A model generated the notes under the pieces. It was not told the DNA's origin. It saw only the letters and a list, made by a program, of their open reading frames with translations, and did not search any database. Below, in pieces: positions 43,194 through 55,500 of a DNA stretch of 64,000 nucleotides. Position 1 is the first letter of the stretch, and the number at the start of each line of letters is the position of its first letter. The position numbers and the translations under genes were made by a program. The stretch comes from Oegoconia quadripuncta. Lineage: Eukaryota > Arthropoda > Insecta > Lepidoptera > Autostichidae. The stretch spans positions 1,741,001-1,805,000 of the forward strand of contig OX438745.1 in the NCBI GenBank assembly GCA_949316235.1. The letters run 5' to 3'.

Positions 43194-44112
43194 TATTTAT
43201 AAATGGAGAAATATAAAGTATGTATATTTTTTTTTAAACCGAACATTGTATATTCTCCTTGTCTGCCGTAAAAACAAGAATAATAGAATTGTTTTGTTTT
43301 TGATTAGTTCACGAAAGTTCTGCTATTAAAAAATATCGCGTTCTCACAGGAAAATGCAGCGGCAGCATTGTGTTTTCACTTCATAAAAGTTCCGGGTCCA
43401 TGCAACAGATGGCGCTAATATTTCGAGCCATAATTTTCACAAACAAGGTGTTTTTGAATAAACGCTGCATTATACACGCCCCCCAGACACCTATGCCAAG
43501 CTGCCCCCACGAGACTTACTACACCCACCAGAGTCCTCTGACCCACTCGATGTCAGAACATCTGACAAACGGCTACTTCGCCAGTAGACGGCCCTGAGAA
43601 TGACCACGGCAAGATCGCATGGTGCGGGCAGCGACCGAGACCGCTCAAGGGGTCCACAGACCCTAGGAGCCTCACGATGATTACTTGATGGGCTATAATA
43701 ACTATAATTTTTGCAAAAAATTGCGAAATTTTGCATCACTACACACAATATACTTCATCGTTCGGCCTCCTCTTTTATGTAATTCAAAAAACATTTAATG
43801 GTCGGTTTTTTTTTTAATTTTATCTCGATATTGCTTGGAGAATTCACAATACTCTCAGTAGATACACAATAATCGATTAACTTAAGTCTCGTCAAATTCG
43901 CGATAAACTTGACATATCCTACTACAGCAACTTCGCGAAGTAGACAGCATCTTGGCGCGCTGTCTTTGTCTTTAAGCACATACCTATAACCAGTAACTCA
44001 AGTAGCTTATTTATTGAATCAATGGATAATCGAATTGTTTACTTATTGAATTAAAAATAGAATTGTCCTAATTTGAATAGACTAAAATCTTAAGTAAGTA
44101 TATTTATAAAAA
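43194..44112. other. Unclassified DNA between Helitron-like copies
   Basis: 43480-43690 is GC-richer (CACGCCCCCCAGACACC) without recognised coding. Confidence 0.4.
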
Positions 44113-44342
44113 TCTAGCTTTCCGCCCGCGGCTTTGCCTGCGTATAATAACTTTATTGCGGGAATTTGTTTATCCCGAGGGAGCTACTCACTTTATCGGG
44201 ATAAAAAATATCCTATATCTCAATCCAGGGTATATTCTACCTAAGTACAAAATTTAATTCAAATCCGTCCATCCGTTTCGCCGTGAAAGAGCAACAAACA
44301 AACAAACAAACATCCAAACTTTTGCATTTATAATATTAGTTA
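44113..44342 (-). mobile_element. Lep1-like non-autonomous Helitron
   Basis: ATCTAGCTTTCCGCCCGCGG at left, TTTGCATTTATAATATTAGT at right. Confidence 0.72.
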
Positions 44343-44465
44343 GATTGACAACGTTAAATTATATTAAAGGTGCAATAAAGTGTATTGGTATTGTATTGTT
44401 AAATAATTTAATTTAATAATTGTATGACTATTACAAATAAATCTGAACCGGAATATTAATTTTTA

Positions 44466-44592
44466 TAGTATATATATTTACAAAAAAAATGTATTTGTGT
44501 AGTTTATCAACCATCTGGTATCCATAATACAAGCCTATTTATTTAGTGTGGAACTAGATGGCGATGTGTGTAAGTGCAAAGATATTTATTAT
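44466..44592 (+). mobile_element. SINE-B, 5'-truncated
   Basis: GTAGTTTATCAACCATCTGG to GTGTAAGTGCAAAGATATTT, tail TTATTATTTATTTAG; head missing. Confidence 0.75.
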
Positions 44593-44599
44593 TATTTAT

Positions 44600-45462
44600 T
44601 TAGAACATACGCAACTAGAGTAAGATAAGGGCACGAAGATGGAAACTTTGGCAATTGAACGTACATGACAATAAAATAATATATTCATTAAAAAAACTAG
44701 CCTTAAAAATTTTGTTTCGAAGTAAAAATATTAAATGTAAGTGCAAATGAAAATACAAATTAACAGATTTACTTCATTTCGGTTGTACCTTATTTTATCA
44801 ATGAGAAAAAACAGGCAACGTTCAAATGGAAGACGCCAAAGGGAGTGGCGGGGCACGGGGCGCAATCATCACAGCAAGTCGTGTGGTCGCCTTTCGGCGT
44901 CTTCAAAGATACCGCGGTACTTAACGCGGTATGTAAAGTACTTAGGGCGCGCGGCCTTTATGGTCCAACTCACAAAATTGACATTTCTAAATTTTATTTT
45001 TTGAATAAAATCTGTTAACTTTAATGTTTTATTTTTTATTTTTTTCATAATAGGTACATCCTATACACTCTGCAACGCTTGTCGGGTTAATTTTGTTAGA
45101 CCTTAGGAGTTCTTAAATAATCATTTGAACATTTTCTCATGAAATATACAACAATCCCAGTCTCACGTTGCGTCGCGCGCGTATCATGGTACGGGGGCAG
45201 GTGTATTTATTTTGGCACAGTTCTAAAGCGTAGTTATATTACTGTTGTAGTATGTACTGTAACTGTGGCGGTATGGTGTGAAGCGGACGTCTTCTACAAG
45301 ATACTAAGTTTACATTGTAGCAACGTGTGCGATTCTGATTATTGATTTAGATTAGGTACACGTTTGACAGTTCGTATGTCACACCTTAACTTCGAATCTT
45401 GGAATCGATCTTGTCACCATAGTTTGAAATGAAGATCGTATGTTACTTATTATAGTACAGTT
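44600..45462. other. Unclassified DNA
   Basis: 44820-44960 is GC-richer (GGAGTGGCGGGGCACGGGG); no splice-bounded frame found. Confidence 0.4.
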
Positions 45463-45708
45463 TAGTACTCGGTTTAGTTGGTGGTAGAGCATTTTAAATG
45501 TCCGTCTGGCTAGCTACCACCATCTTATTTAAATCTGCCACCAAACAGCAATATTAATAGCATTGTTGTGTTCCGGTTGTCAGAGATAATATAGCCAGTT
45601 CCCTAAATAACATGGGGTTTCCGGGTTAGTACGCTTCCACCATCGGCCTCATGTTCACTTAACATCAGATTGAGGTCAAGTACTAACACGTTGTGCATAA
45701 AAAAAAAG
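45463..45708 (+). mobile_element. SINE-A, 5'-truncated
   Basis: TTTAGTACTCGGTTTAGTTGG to CGTTGTGCATAAAAAA. Lies 133 bp beyond the end of the ODAD1-like coding sequence. Confidence 0.82.
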
Positions 45709-45761
45709 TACAAGTAGGTACAGACACAGTTGAGAAAACTATGGAGAGCACTCATTAGCAA

Positions 45762-45815
45762 TTATCAATCAATCAATGAAATACGCTTTATTGTTTAAAT
45801 AAGGAAGGAACATTA
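45762..45815 (-). mobile_element. NL-K 3' tip next to ODAD1-like stop codon
   Basis: ATCAATCAATCAATGAAATA then CGCTTTATTGTTTAAATAAG. It ends about 25 bp from the stop codon. Confidence 0.6.
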
Positions 45816-45836
45816 TTAACAACCACGGCTATATTA

Positions 45837-45842
45837 TTTATT
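45837..45842 (-). promoter_or_regulatory. AATAAA polyadenylation signal overlapping the stop codon
   Basis: On the minus strand the TAA stop (45843-45841) is embedded in TTAATAAATAA, so an AATAAA begins within the stop codon. If used, the 3' UTR would be only about 15-30 nt. Confidence 0.55.
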
Positions 45843-46036
45843 AAGATTCTGCATATCTATTGGCCAATATGACTCTGCTCCTCGGCACTCTGCACTCAGT
45901 GATCGGATGGACTCTATCACTGCGCACATACGCTGGGTCGGCGTGGAGTTCTGCTATGGCCGACAGCGCCATCTCTTTGTTAAACGGCACTTCAAAAGTG
46001 TCTGACACTCGAGAGAGCCACCGGGCTTCTACGCAC
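45841..46036 (-). CDS. ODAD1/CCDC63-like gene, terminal exon
   Basis: 196 nt: one base completes Ala, then 64 codons and TAA. It begins [14 protein letters not shown] and ends [10 protein letters not shown]. Acceptor CTCCACAG. Joining it to the previous exon makes a CPAC motif. A polyadenylation hexamer overlaps the stop codon. Confidence 0.77.
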
Positions 46037-46469
46037 CTGTGGAGAATATAAGGTTTGTTTTACAATACTATACAATATAATACAAATACACTTTATTGCA
46101 CAACAGAAAAGAAAATACAGTTTCAGAAAAGTGGTAAGAATAGAATGTACAATTTGGCGACCTTATCACTAAAAGCGATCTCTTCCAGGCAACCTTTGGG
46201 TATAAGGACAGTACCTACATTTGAAATAGGTAGGTTGTGCGGTACTATGTGAATAAATTTCATATATTTACATACACATACATACATAGATCAATAGACA
46301 AATATACCTACTTAAACATAACATCTATAAAATAGCAACAAAATACAAACGTAAATATATAGGTGTACTAAATAAATATTTATTGATATATAAAATAATA
46401 ATAATAAGCGACAACAGGATTGTGCTAAGGTATAGAGCCAGATACCGAATAGTAATAAATACCCATTCT

Positions 46470-46511
<42 letters not shown>

Positions 46512-49500
46512 CCAGGTATCAGTCCCATCTCTAGTATACAGGGTGAATTCGAACGGTATGTTGCACTTCAGGCTTTAGGCTACAGGAGGTAACATAGAAA
46601 TCAAGACCACAGATTAAAGCATCAGGAAATGCGCCTTGACTTTCTTCACTTTCTTTTTTTTATCGAAATACTAAAAGTGCTATGTGGTTTCGTTCAAATA
46701 AAATAGAACCAACTCTTTTTCTTCCCGTGGGTGTCCTAAACGGCGATTATGGGACTTCCCACCAAAAAACATACAAATTTGCACGTTTCAACGTCGATGG
46801 GCTCACCCGCTGTCACGTGTGCATTTCTGTATATTTCATAAGATGACTCACACATCCCCACTGTTGGGGCACATCGTCCTCTCACCGGGAGAGGTTATGG
46901 GCCGTGATCCACCACGCGGGTCCAGTGCGGATTGGTTGGTTTATGTCAGACCAGTGGCCCTACACCCGCATGACTTGCCGCGCGCGATGCGACGTGAGAG
47001 TGGGATAGATGTATATTCCGTTCAAACGAATGAGCAGGATAAATAGTAGGTCCTTACCTATGAAATTGGCGTTTTGTATGAAGAATTTCATTAAGACTGT
47101 TTTCTCCGTACAAACATTTTTGAAATTTTTTTGGGAACGGCAAATCCAAGTTTAGCTAAACTTTGTGTGTATTATCGGATAAAATTAAGTTAAATATAGG
47201 CAGTGTTAATTTTTAAAAGTAACCGCTTTATATTTCTGCGAATCTAAGAAATAATATGGGAAGCTCATGAAAAGAGCTGTGTTCAAGTTTTTTCTATTAT
47301 GTGATTTAGCTCAGACATTGAAAAATATTTCATGTGAAACCTTGAAAATATATTCTATTTTCCAAATAAAAAACAAATTTGGAAATAGCTATAGAATCGT
47401 AGGAGTTGGTACATTATGATTAACGAAGAAAAATCTCCAATTTCATAGGTAAATACCTAACATACCTTATATCATCTCGCGTGACATAAACGTTTATTAC
47501 CCCTGTCATACTCCTAGTACTTTTAAGTCGCCTATGTAGGCTACCGACTTCACTTAACGACTGCCTTCAATTGAAAACAACAGGGACCGACCACTAGTAA
47601 TAAAATGACACTAGTGGTCACCCATCCAGAGACTGTCCGCGCCAGACATTGCTTATTCATATTCATATTCATTTATTTCTTTGTGATACACAGGTACAAT
47701 AATGATGGTAAGAATATAAAGATAGCTGGATCACTGTGATCTACCAAATGGCTTACTAAAAAAATAAAACATAAATAAACAATTACAAGTCATAACATAC
47801 ATGGATTGTTAGTTATGTTATGTAGGTATTTTTTTTTTTTTTTTTTTTTTTTTTTACCAGGAGAAACGCTCATGCTTATCCGCCCTCCTCGGGGGAGGGG
47901 GGCGGATTATGTCGGACTCCGGCACAGAAGGTGCCGGCCTACCGACTAAAAACTCCTGGGTGTTCCCTCGCGCGCGCCGTTGACGGCGTGGCCGCGGGTA
48001 CCATCTGGTATTCGTCCGCAGCCACGCCAGCGCGGTGCCCGCCGCCAGGACAAAAGCGGCGGCAGGCCCACCTCTGGGCTGGAGCAGGGAGGAATCGCCT
48101 GGTCCAGCCACCTCTAGAAGGCGCGCGGAAAACACCGCGCGCGCCTTCTCGCGGGGCCTATGTGTGGGCGGTGATCCCCCCGGATCGCCACCCACGGCCC
48201 CGCAGGGTAGGGGAGCAGAGGATCGCCTATCATTAAAGATAAGCTCTCCTCCGTGCCCCCCATGCGGCTGCATCTCCCCTCGCTCTGCGAGTTTTGTTAT
48301 GTAGGTATCACACAATTTACAACAAGTATAATTTGCCTGGAAATGCACTACACTCAACTTTTTACCTATGATGGATCATCAAAACGAAATAAATTAATTA
48401 ATACTTTGCTTGGCATAATACAATTAATTTACAATAAAACGTTGAAGTAATAATTTTCCCAATATCATTTTATAACAAATCCATAAAATATTTCAAATAA
48501 ATAACATAGATTACAGGCGAATGTCAATATGTAATATATAATGTCACATTAATTTATTCTTTCTAAATTATTCTTTATAAAATAATGTAGGTAAGTACAG
48601 TAACATTTTAATATTACAAATAAAAATCAGACATGCCCTGCCCACCTATTATTTACTTGTCTCTGTCTTGTCTACCATGCTTAACTTCGCCAATCGAGAA
48701 CGAATAGCGAATTAGCGCCACGAGTTCTTCAATATGGCATGACAGATCACATTACAATATGCTAATCAAATACGATACGCCATGTGCTGACATGTACTCA
48801 CGCTGGGCAGGTGTCTGCTGGCACCAGCAGGTTGATCGGGATGGCGGTGAAGGGCCTCACTGTATCCGCGTGTACTGTGTACTTCTTGAGGCTGGACGCG
48901 AACTTGATATCACCTTTCTTTTGACAGTAACGCTCCTGTGAATTGAATAAATAATAGAATAAATAAAAAATATATTTGTACATACACACATCGCCATCTA
49001 GTTCAACACTAAGCAACTAGGCTTGTATTATGGATACCAGATGGTTGATATACAGTTTTTTAAATGAAAAGCATCCATAACTCGTGTATTCGTGTCTGTA
49101 TACAAACCATCATACAAACTTTGCCCCTAGCGGAATTCGAACCCGTGACCTTTTGGTTTATCTAACCGCCTCCGCGGCTCAATGTAAACAACATTGGGTT
49201 TACGATTCGGAGGTCGCAGGTTCGATCCCCAGCGGGGTACATGTTTAAGTACTCAGTTTGGTTGGCGGTAGGGCATTTTAAATGTCCGCCTGGCTAGCTA
49301 AAACCATCTTATCTAAATCTGCCGCCAAGCAGCAATGTTAATAGCATTGTTGTGTTCCGGTTGTCAGAGATAAGATAGCCAGTCCCCCAAATGTGTTGGG
49401 GTTTCCGGGTCAGTTCGCTTCCACCTTCGACATCATCTTCACTTAACATCAGGTGTGATTGAGGTCGAGTACCTACCAACCCGTTATGCATAAAAAAAAA

Positions 49501-52500
49501 GAAATCTAATTAGGAAATAGGAAGGTGTAGTCGAAGTTAGAGCAGTTAGATTACGATTTAGTGGATTGGAAGATTCCGACTGCATTACTTCCATCCTAAA
49601 TGCAGAGACTAATTCGGTATACATTGCTGGGAGGCTTAGTTCTGTTAATTCAAGTATCCTTACTTCAACCAGCAATGTATGTTGAATTAGTCTCTCCCTT
49701 TAGTAATAAAGCGCCTAGCTCACGGATTCCTAATAAGCATGTCAAAGTATAAGCTCTTTAGGTATCAATGCTCACACAATAGTATACGGTGTCCCGGTAC
49801 TCCTTAATTTTTTCGGTGATTAGGCAGAGGCTCAGCTTCATCTGCCATAGGGACGGCTGCTTGTCACCCAGGAGCTGATGGAATGGTTCTAATGAGCAGT
49901 TCAGCATTCTGGAAGAGTAAATTGTTTTTTTAGTCGGGGTGTTCCTCCCTATACAGGGTGAATTTGAATTCGTGTAATTCCCATTAACAAATACAAATAC
50001 AAATAGTTTATTTGCCAGAACACAGTAAAAGAGATGTTAAGTATAGTTCGTCCACAATGAGTTCAACCTGCATGCAGGTGTGCAAATGGTTTCAGGTTCC
50101 GTGTAATTCCTAATGTATCAGTTATTTTCAACAATTCGCATTATCACTTAATATCATCTAATTATTTTTTAAATTCTAAGTATTCCATAACACTATAGAA
50201 ACAATTTGACGTAAGCCATTTTATTAATTTCGTTCGAAATAAATTTATGCTATTTTCTAATATAAGTTCGTCAGGTAATTTATTATAAATGCAAATACAC
50301 ATATTATAAACATTCTTACTATAAATGTATGTGCGGCAAGGAGGTTGATATAATAAGTAATATAATAAGTGCCTTTCATTACATTCGATTCGCTTTTTAA
50401 AATAGCTTGAATTGGCTTTGATAGTGAGACAGACGGCTTTTATATACATACACGGTAGGGGAAGTATATCAAACTTTTTAAACAGTGGCTTGCAGCTGTC
50501 TAAAAACCATGCGTTATCCAATACCCGTACACACTTCTTTTGCAATCTGAATGCTCTATCCAGATCAACTAACTCGTGACGTCACTTTCATTACGAAAAA
50601 CTTTCCCCAAGTAATCGAATTAGCTTAATCTCAGATAATTGAACGCGAATATCTGCAGCTACATCCAATCTGTTTGTTTGTAAGTGTGGTCAGTATAAGT
50701 ATGTCAGTTATGATGACTCTTTTCTATGAACGTTTTCGTTAATTTTCGGATTGAACACCGATCCCCTGTGACCCTTCTACGGAACCCCAGGGTTCCGCGG
50801 ACCACCATTTGGGAACCGCCGCTCTAAATTTTCATCAAACATGGCTAAGAACGCATATCCGGGTTTAATCTTAAATATAAAAAAAAAATTGAAAACACTC
50901 GAAAGGCTATGGATATCATCGAAATATTCCAAAGAACTGAGTTGTAAGATAAATATATTCGAAATGGTTCATACACAAATATACTAGGGCAATATTAAAA
51001 ATATACAAAAGGCGTAAGGATCTCCTCTAGAAAACCTCAGTAAGGATATAATTGAGGAGTAGCTTAAGCAGACAAAGAGTATACTTACAAAAACAGCAGA
51101 ATAATTTAACAATATATGACTGAGACTCTGAGTCTCTGAGACTGAGAGAAAGGTTGTCTGGTAGAAATCGCTTAATAGCGATAAGACCGCCTGGTTGTAC
51201 AATTATTATTTTTTTGAAGCTTTATTCATGAAGTGCTTTGTAGATTTTTTTTTGTACAATAAAGTGTATTTGATTGATTGATTGATTGAGACTCGTACAA
51301 TGTACCTAACAAAGTTATAAACAAACGTACAACTGATAAATACATACATAAAGTCCCGCCTGTTTTCCGTAGGGGTATATAGGCAGAGACCATAGACTTC
51401 CACTTGCTAGGATCCTAACACACCTCTTCTGCTTCATTTACTTAGTTTAGGGTATTCTTGACTTGGCCTTTCTTTAAGACGTCCCCGATTAGATCATGGT
51501 ACCTTCGCCGTGGTCTTCCCCTACCCACACTACCATCCATATTCGCTTTATATCTCTTTAGTTAGTCTTCTCTCATTCATCCTCTCCATGTCCAAACCAT
51601 CTCAGTATACCTTTTCCAATCTTGTCACTACGTCTTCTTTCACACTGCTTAACTCCCTAATTACACTATTCCCTGATATATGCAAATGCATAGTACAGGT
51701 CCATATGCGATGTCAACCAAAATTTACAATAAAATGCCATCCTATCTACAAAAAGAAAAGAATAACTTAAATTTTATAAAACAAGTAAAATCCCTTTTAA
51801 AAGAAAAATCCTATTATAATTTCAATGAGTTCCTAAATGATAAAAATTTATAGCTTGACATAGGTATTTCGTATAATTTAATTCATATGACAAATTTCGT
51901 ATAATTTAATCTATTCTAATAATCTAATACTCGTATATTCTAATTAAAATCAAAATAAAAAAAAATGCTTTATTTTGTAGGTACACAGGGTACACAATAG
52001 TCAGATTTTACATTTTTCAAGCTACTGCTTGTTCAAAAGCCAATTTTACCCTGAGAAGAACAGGCAGGAAACTCGAGGGTTTCTTGTTGCTTGCTCTTTA
52101 AAAAAAAAAAAAGATTTTCATGTTACAAAATTATTAATTATTATTTTATATTATAATATTTCATTATTAATTATGAAATAGTCTGGTTACACGAACGGGC
52201 TGTTCGTGTCCATGAATGTTTATCATCCAAATAATCTGATATTTTATAATATGCTTTCTTAATAAGTTTCTGTTTTATAGTATCTTTAAATTTATTGAAT
52301 TTGAATTATTAATAATATATTGATAATAAAAATAGATGAATATCTATTTAATTTAATAAATATTGAATTGATAATAATAGAATACATTTATTCGTCGACC
52401 ATGACACAATAAAAATTTGCATGCAACAATGAAGCCTCAGTCTCTCTCTATTGCTAAACCCTAAGACCACAATATTACAATTTGTAATACTGTGCTAAGA

Positions 52501-55500
52501 CCAGAGGTGTGACTTATCTAAGATACAAGTATCTGAAATACAGATACAAGATGCAAGATACGTATTTTCATTTTGTATCTAAAATACTTTTTAAAAAATC
52601 ATTTTGTATCTTGTATTTATATATATTTTGTTTGGTATCTTAGTATTTTATAAATACTTTTTCTGATAAAATACTTTTAGTAATATATTAGTAGAACTAT
52701 ATAAAATAAATGCGTAAAATTGAGCATGTCATTATTAGTCCAACATCACATTGGTAGATGGCGACTCTTTCTTTGCACTGCACTGGCCTGTATCTATACA
52801 AGATGTGGCAAATGCACAAGTCGTGCGAGCCAAACAATAAAAAAAAAAAACTGAAATGTAATTTCATTTGAGAAGATGACCGCCTTTTTGTATATATTAC
52901 ATTACATTAAGTTATTTACGAATAATTCGTAAATAACTTAATGTTAAGTTATTTACATACGTAAATAACATTAAGTTATTTACGAATAAATCGTGTTATG
53001 TTATGTAACGTGTGTGTTATGTTATCGTGTTATGCTCGTGTTATGTCAATTAAGAAAAATAAACTTAGAATTCATTAAAATAAAATCTTGTTTTCTTACA
53101 AAAGTATTTGTATCTTAAGAAGTATTTAGAAGATACGTATTTGGTATTTAGTATTTCAGATACTATTCTCGAAAGTATTTTGTATCTGGTATCTGAAATA
53201 CTTTATTTAAAAGTATCTTGCATTTTGTATTGCAGATACTTTGTACAGGGTATTTTGTACATCTCTGGCTAAGACCGTACACATTTGACACTAATATTAC
53301 GTAAACCTAAGACCTTAAAAACCCATGTGAAAGCAATAAATTGATTGATTGATTGATATCTTTCAAAGTCACCCCACTCATACTGTAATAACTACAATAA
53401 TTATCGTTATTCTATTCACGATAACGTAACGATATTGACATTTTTAAATTTTAATTCATGACCCCGCAGTTGTACACAGCGTGTTGTAATTAATCCCGGC
53501 GGCTGACAGCTGACCGCTTACAGGTCATTAGCATCAAACTGACGTTAGCTGCGTCAGTCAGCCGACCGACGTGTGATGATGGCGTTCACATTAATAAATT
53601 TTGCCTCGGTCATTGGCGGGTGCGCTCAGTCGTGAAGAGTAGAGTTAGTCTGCTGTGTTGAATGGTTACAAGCTGGGTGAACAAACTACTTACATTCGCC
53701 GAACCGAAAACTCAAAAACGGCCAAGTGTGTATCAGACACGCGGCTTTTTGAGGATTTGCAGCTTTTCGCCTGGTGTAGAGTAATTTAGTTAATGTGTAA
53801 TTATTTAGTGGAGTCACATGTCTTTATAAATATAAGACAGACAATGGAGTGAGCTCAAAAGCCTGGATTGCTATACTAAAATACTTGATCAGGGATATCA
53901 TCATTTTAAAATTATTTATAGGACTGGCTATCTTATCTTAAACAGGGAATACAACATTGCTGCTGTCTTATATAACATGTACCCCGCTGTATATAACATG
54001 TAAACCCAATGTTGTTTACATTGAGCCAAGGAGGCGGAGGAGTCCCTCAAGGTACGAATGCATAATGTTTACATTATGTACTAACCTGAAAATATCACCA
54101 ATTTTGTCCATAGTAACATTCAGCAGGCGATCCTTATCATTCACCTTCCTTCGAAGTTCCTCAGTCACCTTCTGTTTCTCTTCTAACAAATATCTAAGCC
54201 TTTCGAGCTTTTCTTCTATTTCTACTTCTTTCTTCTCGATTCCATCTCGACGGTCGTCTATGAGATAGATAGATAAATCGTTTATTTGTATCTCCAGTCA
54301 CACACATACCATAAGTTCCAAAGCAATTGGATAAACATACTTTATCCATAAAAGTAACATCAGGATACACTAGAGTATGAGTATCCTGTTATAGTTCTCG
54401 AGGCGTAAGCTCAGCTTTGCATTTGTGTGAGTGACGTCAAGCTGCTAGCGGTACAAGAGGTGAAGTGCGGCATGTGCGCGGCAGGGAAGCGACGCGCAGC
54501 GGACACGCCGCGCCTCAGGCCGCGTTTAAACAATGCGCGGGACGCGCTGCGCCACAAGCCGTATCTCTATCTGTGTGCACTCACACAAATGCAAAGCTGA
54601 TCTTACGCCTCGAGAACTGTACATTACAATACAATACAAATACTCTTTATTGCGCAAAATAATTTACAATAAATACTGATGTTACTTTTATGGATAAAAT
54701 ATGTTTAAATTATAACAATATTACTCATGTAACCTATGCTTCAATCAAATTTCTTAAGTCTCGACAGCTTAAATTCCTACTAATACTTATTATAAATGCG
54801 AAAGTTTGTGTGTGTGAGCATTTTAATACGATTTATTTTCCACACACACATAAATATAAATATAAGCTGTATATAAGTGTAACAAGACATTAAAGAAGGC
54901 TCTTACTAATAAAATTATCCCAAGACTGAGACAAACTTATAGAATGTACTTGAGATTATTCTATTTCTTCCGTCTAATCTGAATTTGAACAGTATATATA
55001 TGTATGTACAGACACTGCCCTCATATAACTGACCAGCCAACCTGTTTGCCAGTGCGGCGCTTACGACGTGTAGATTTAGAAATGTATAACAAACATTACA
55101 CGAATAAACGTGTCAATGAAATTTGATCTTTAAGATGTATGCAATCCGGTAGAAAATCGCTTACTGTTAGAATTGCTATTCGATAGTATTAGTTAATTTC
55201 GCACAACTCCTTATGTGATAATTGGTGTATTGGTTCTGTGCTCAGAAAGAAAACGGTTCGGTCATTGGTTCTAATCCGAGCTTTAATATAAAAAAAATAC
55301 ATTTCTTTTTTTTGTATCTCTGTTCGGTCATTGGTTAATCCGAGCTACAATATAAAAAAAATACATTTGTCTTTTTTGTATCTCTAATAGGTTTTTGGCG
55401 TCTTATCGTTATCATCATCTGATAAACTTGAAAATTATTTTCCAAACGCACAATAGATTTCTTGAGGTAAATTTACAAAATATCGTTTGTTAATTTTTAT

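Noticed and set aside
47854..48357. 167-codon minus-strand frame
   Set aside because: It crosses the boundary of a 5'-truncated retroposon into flanking DNA and has no recognised domain.
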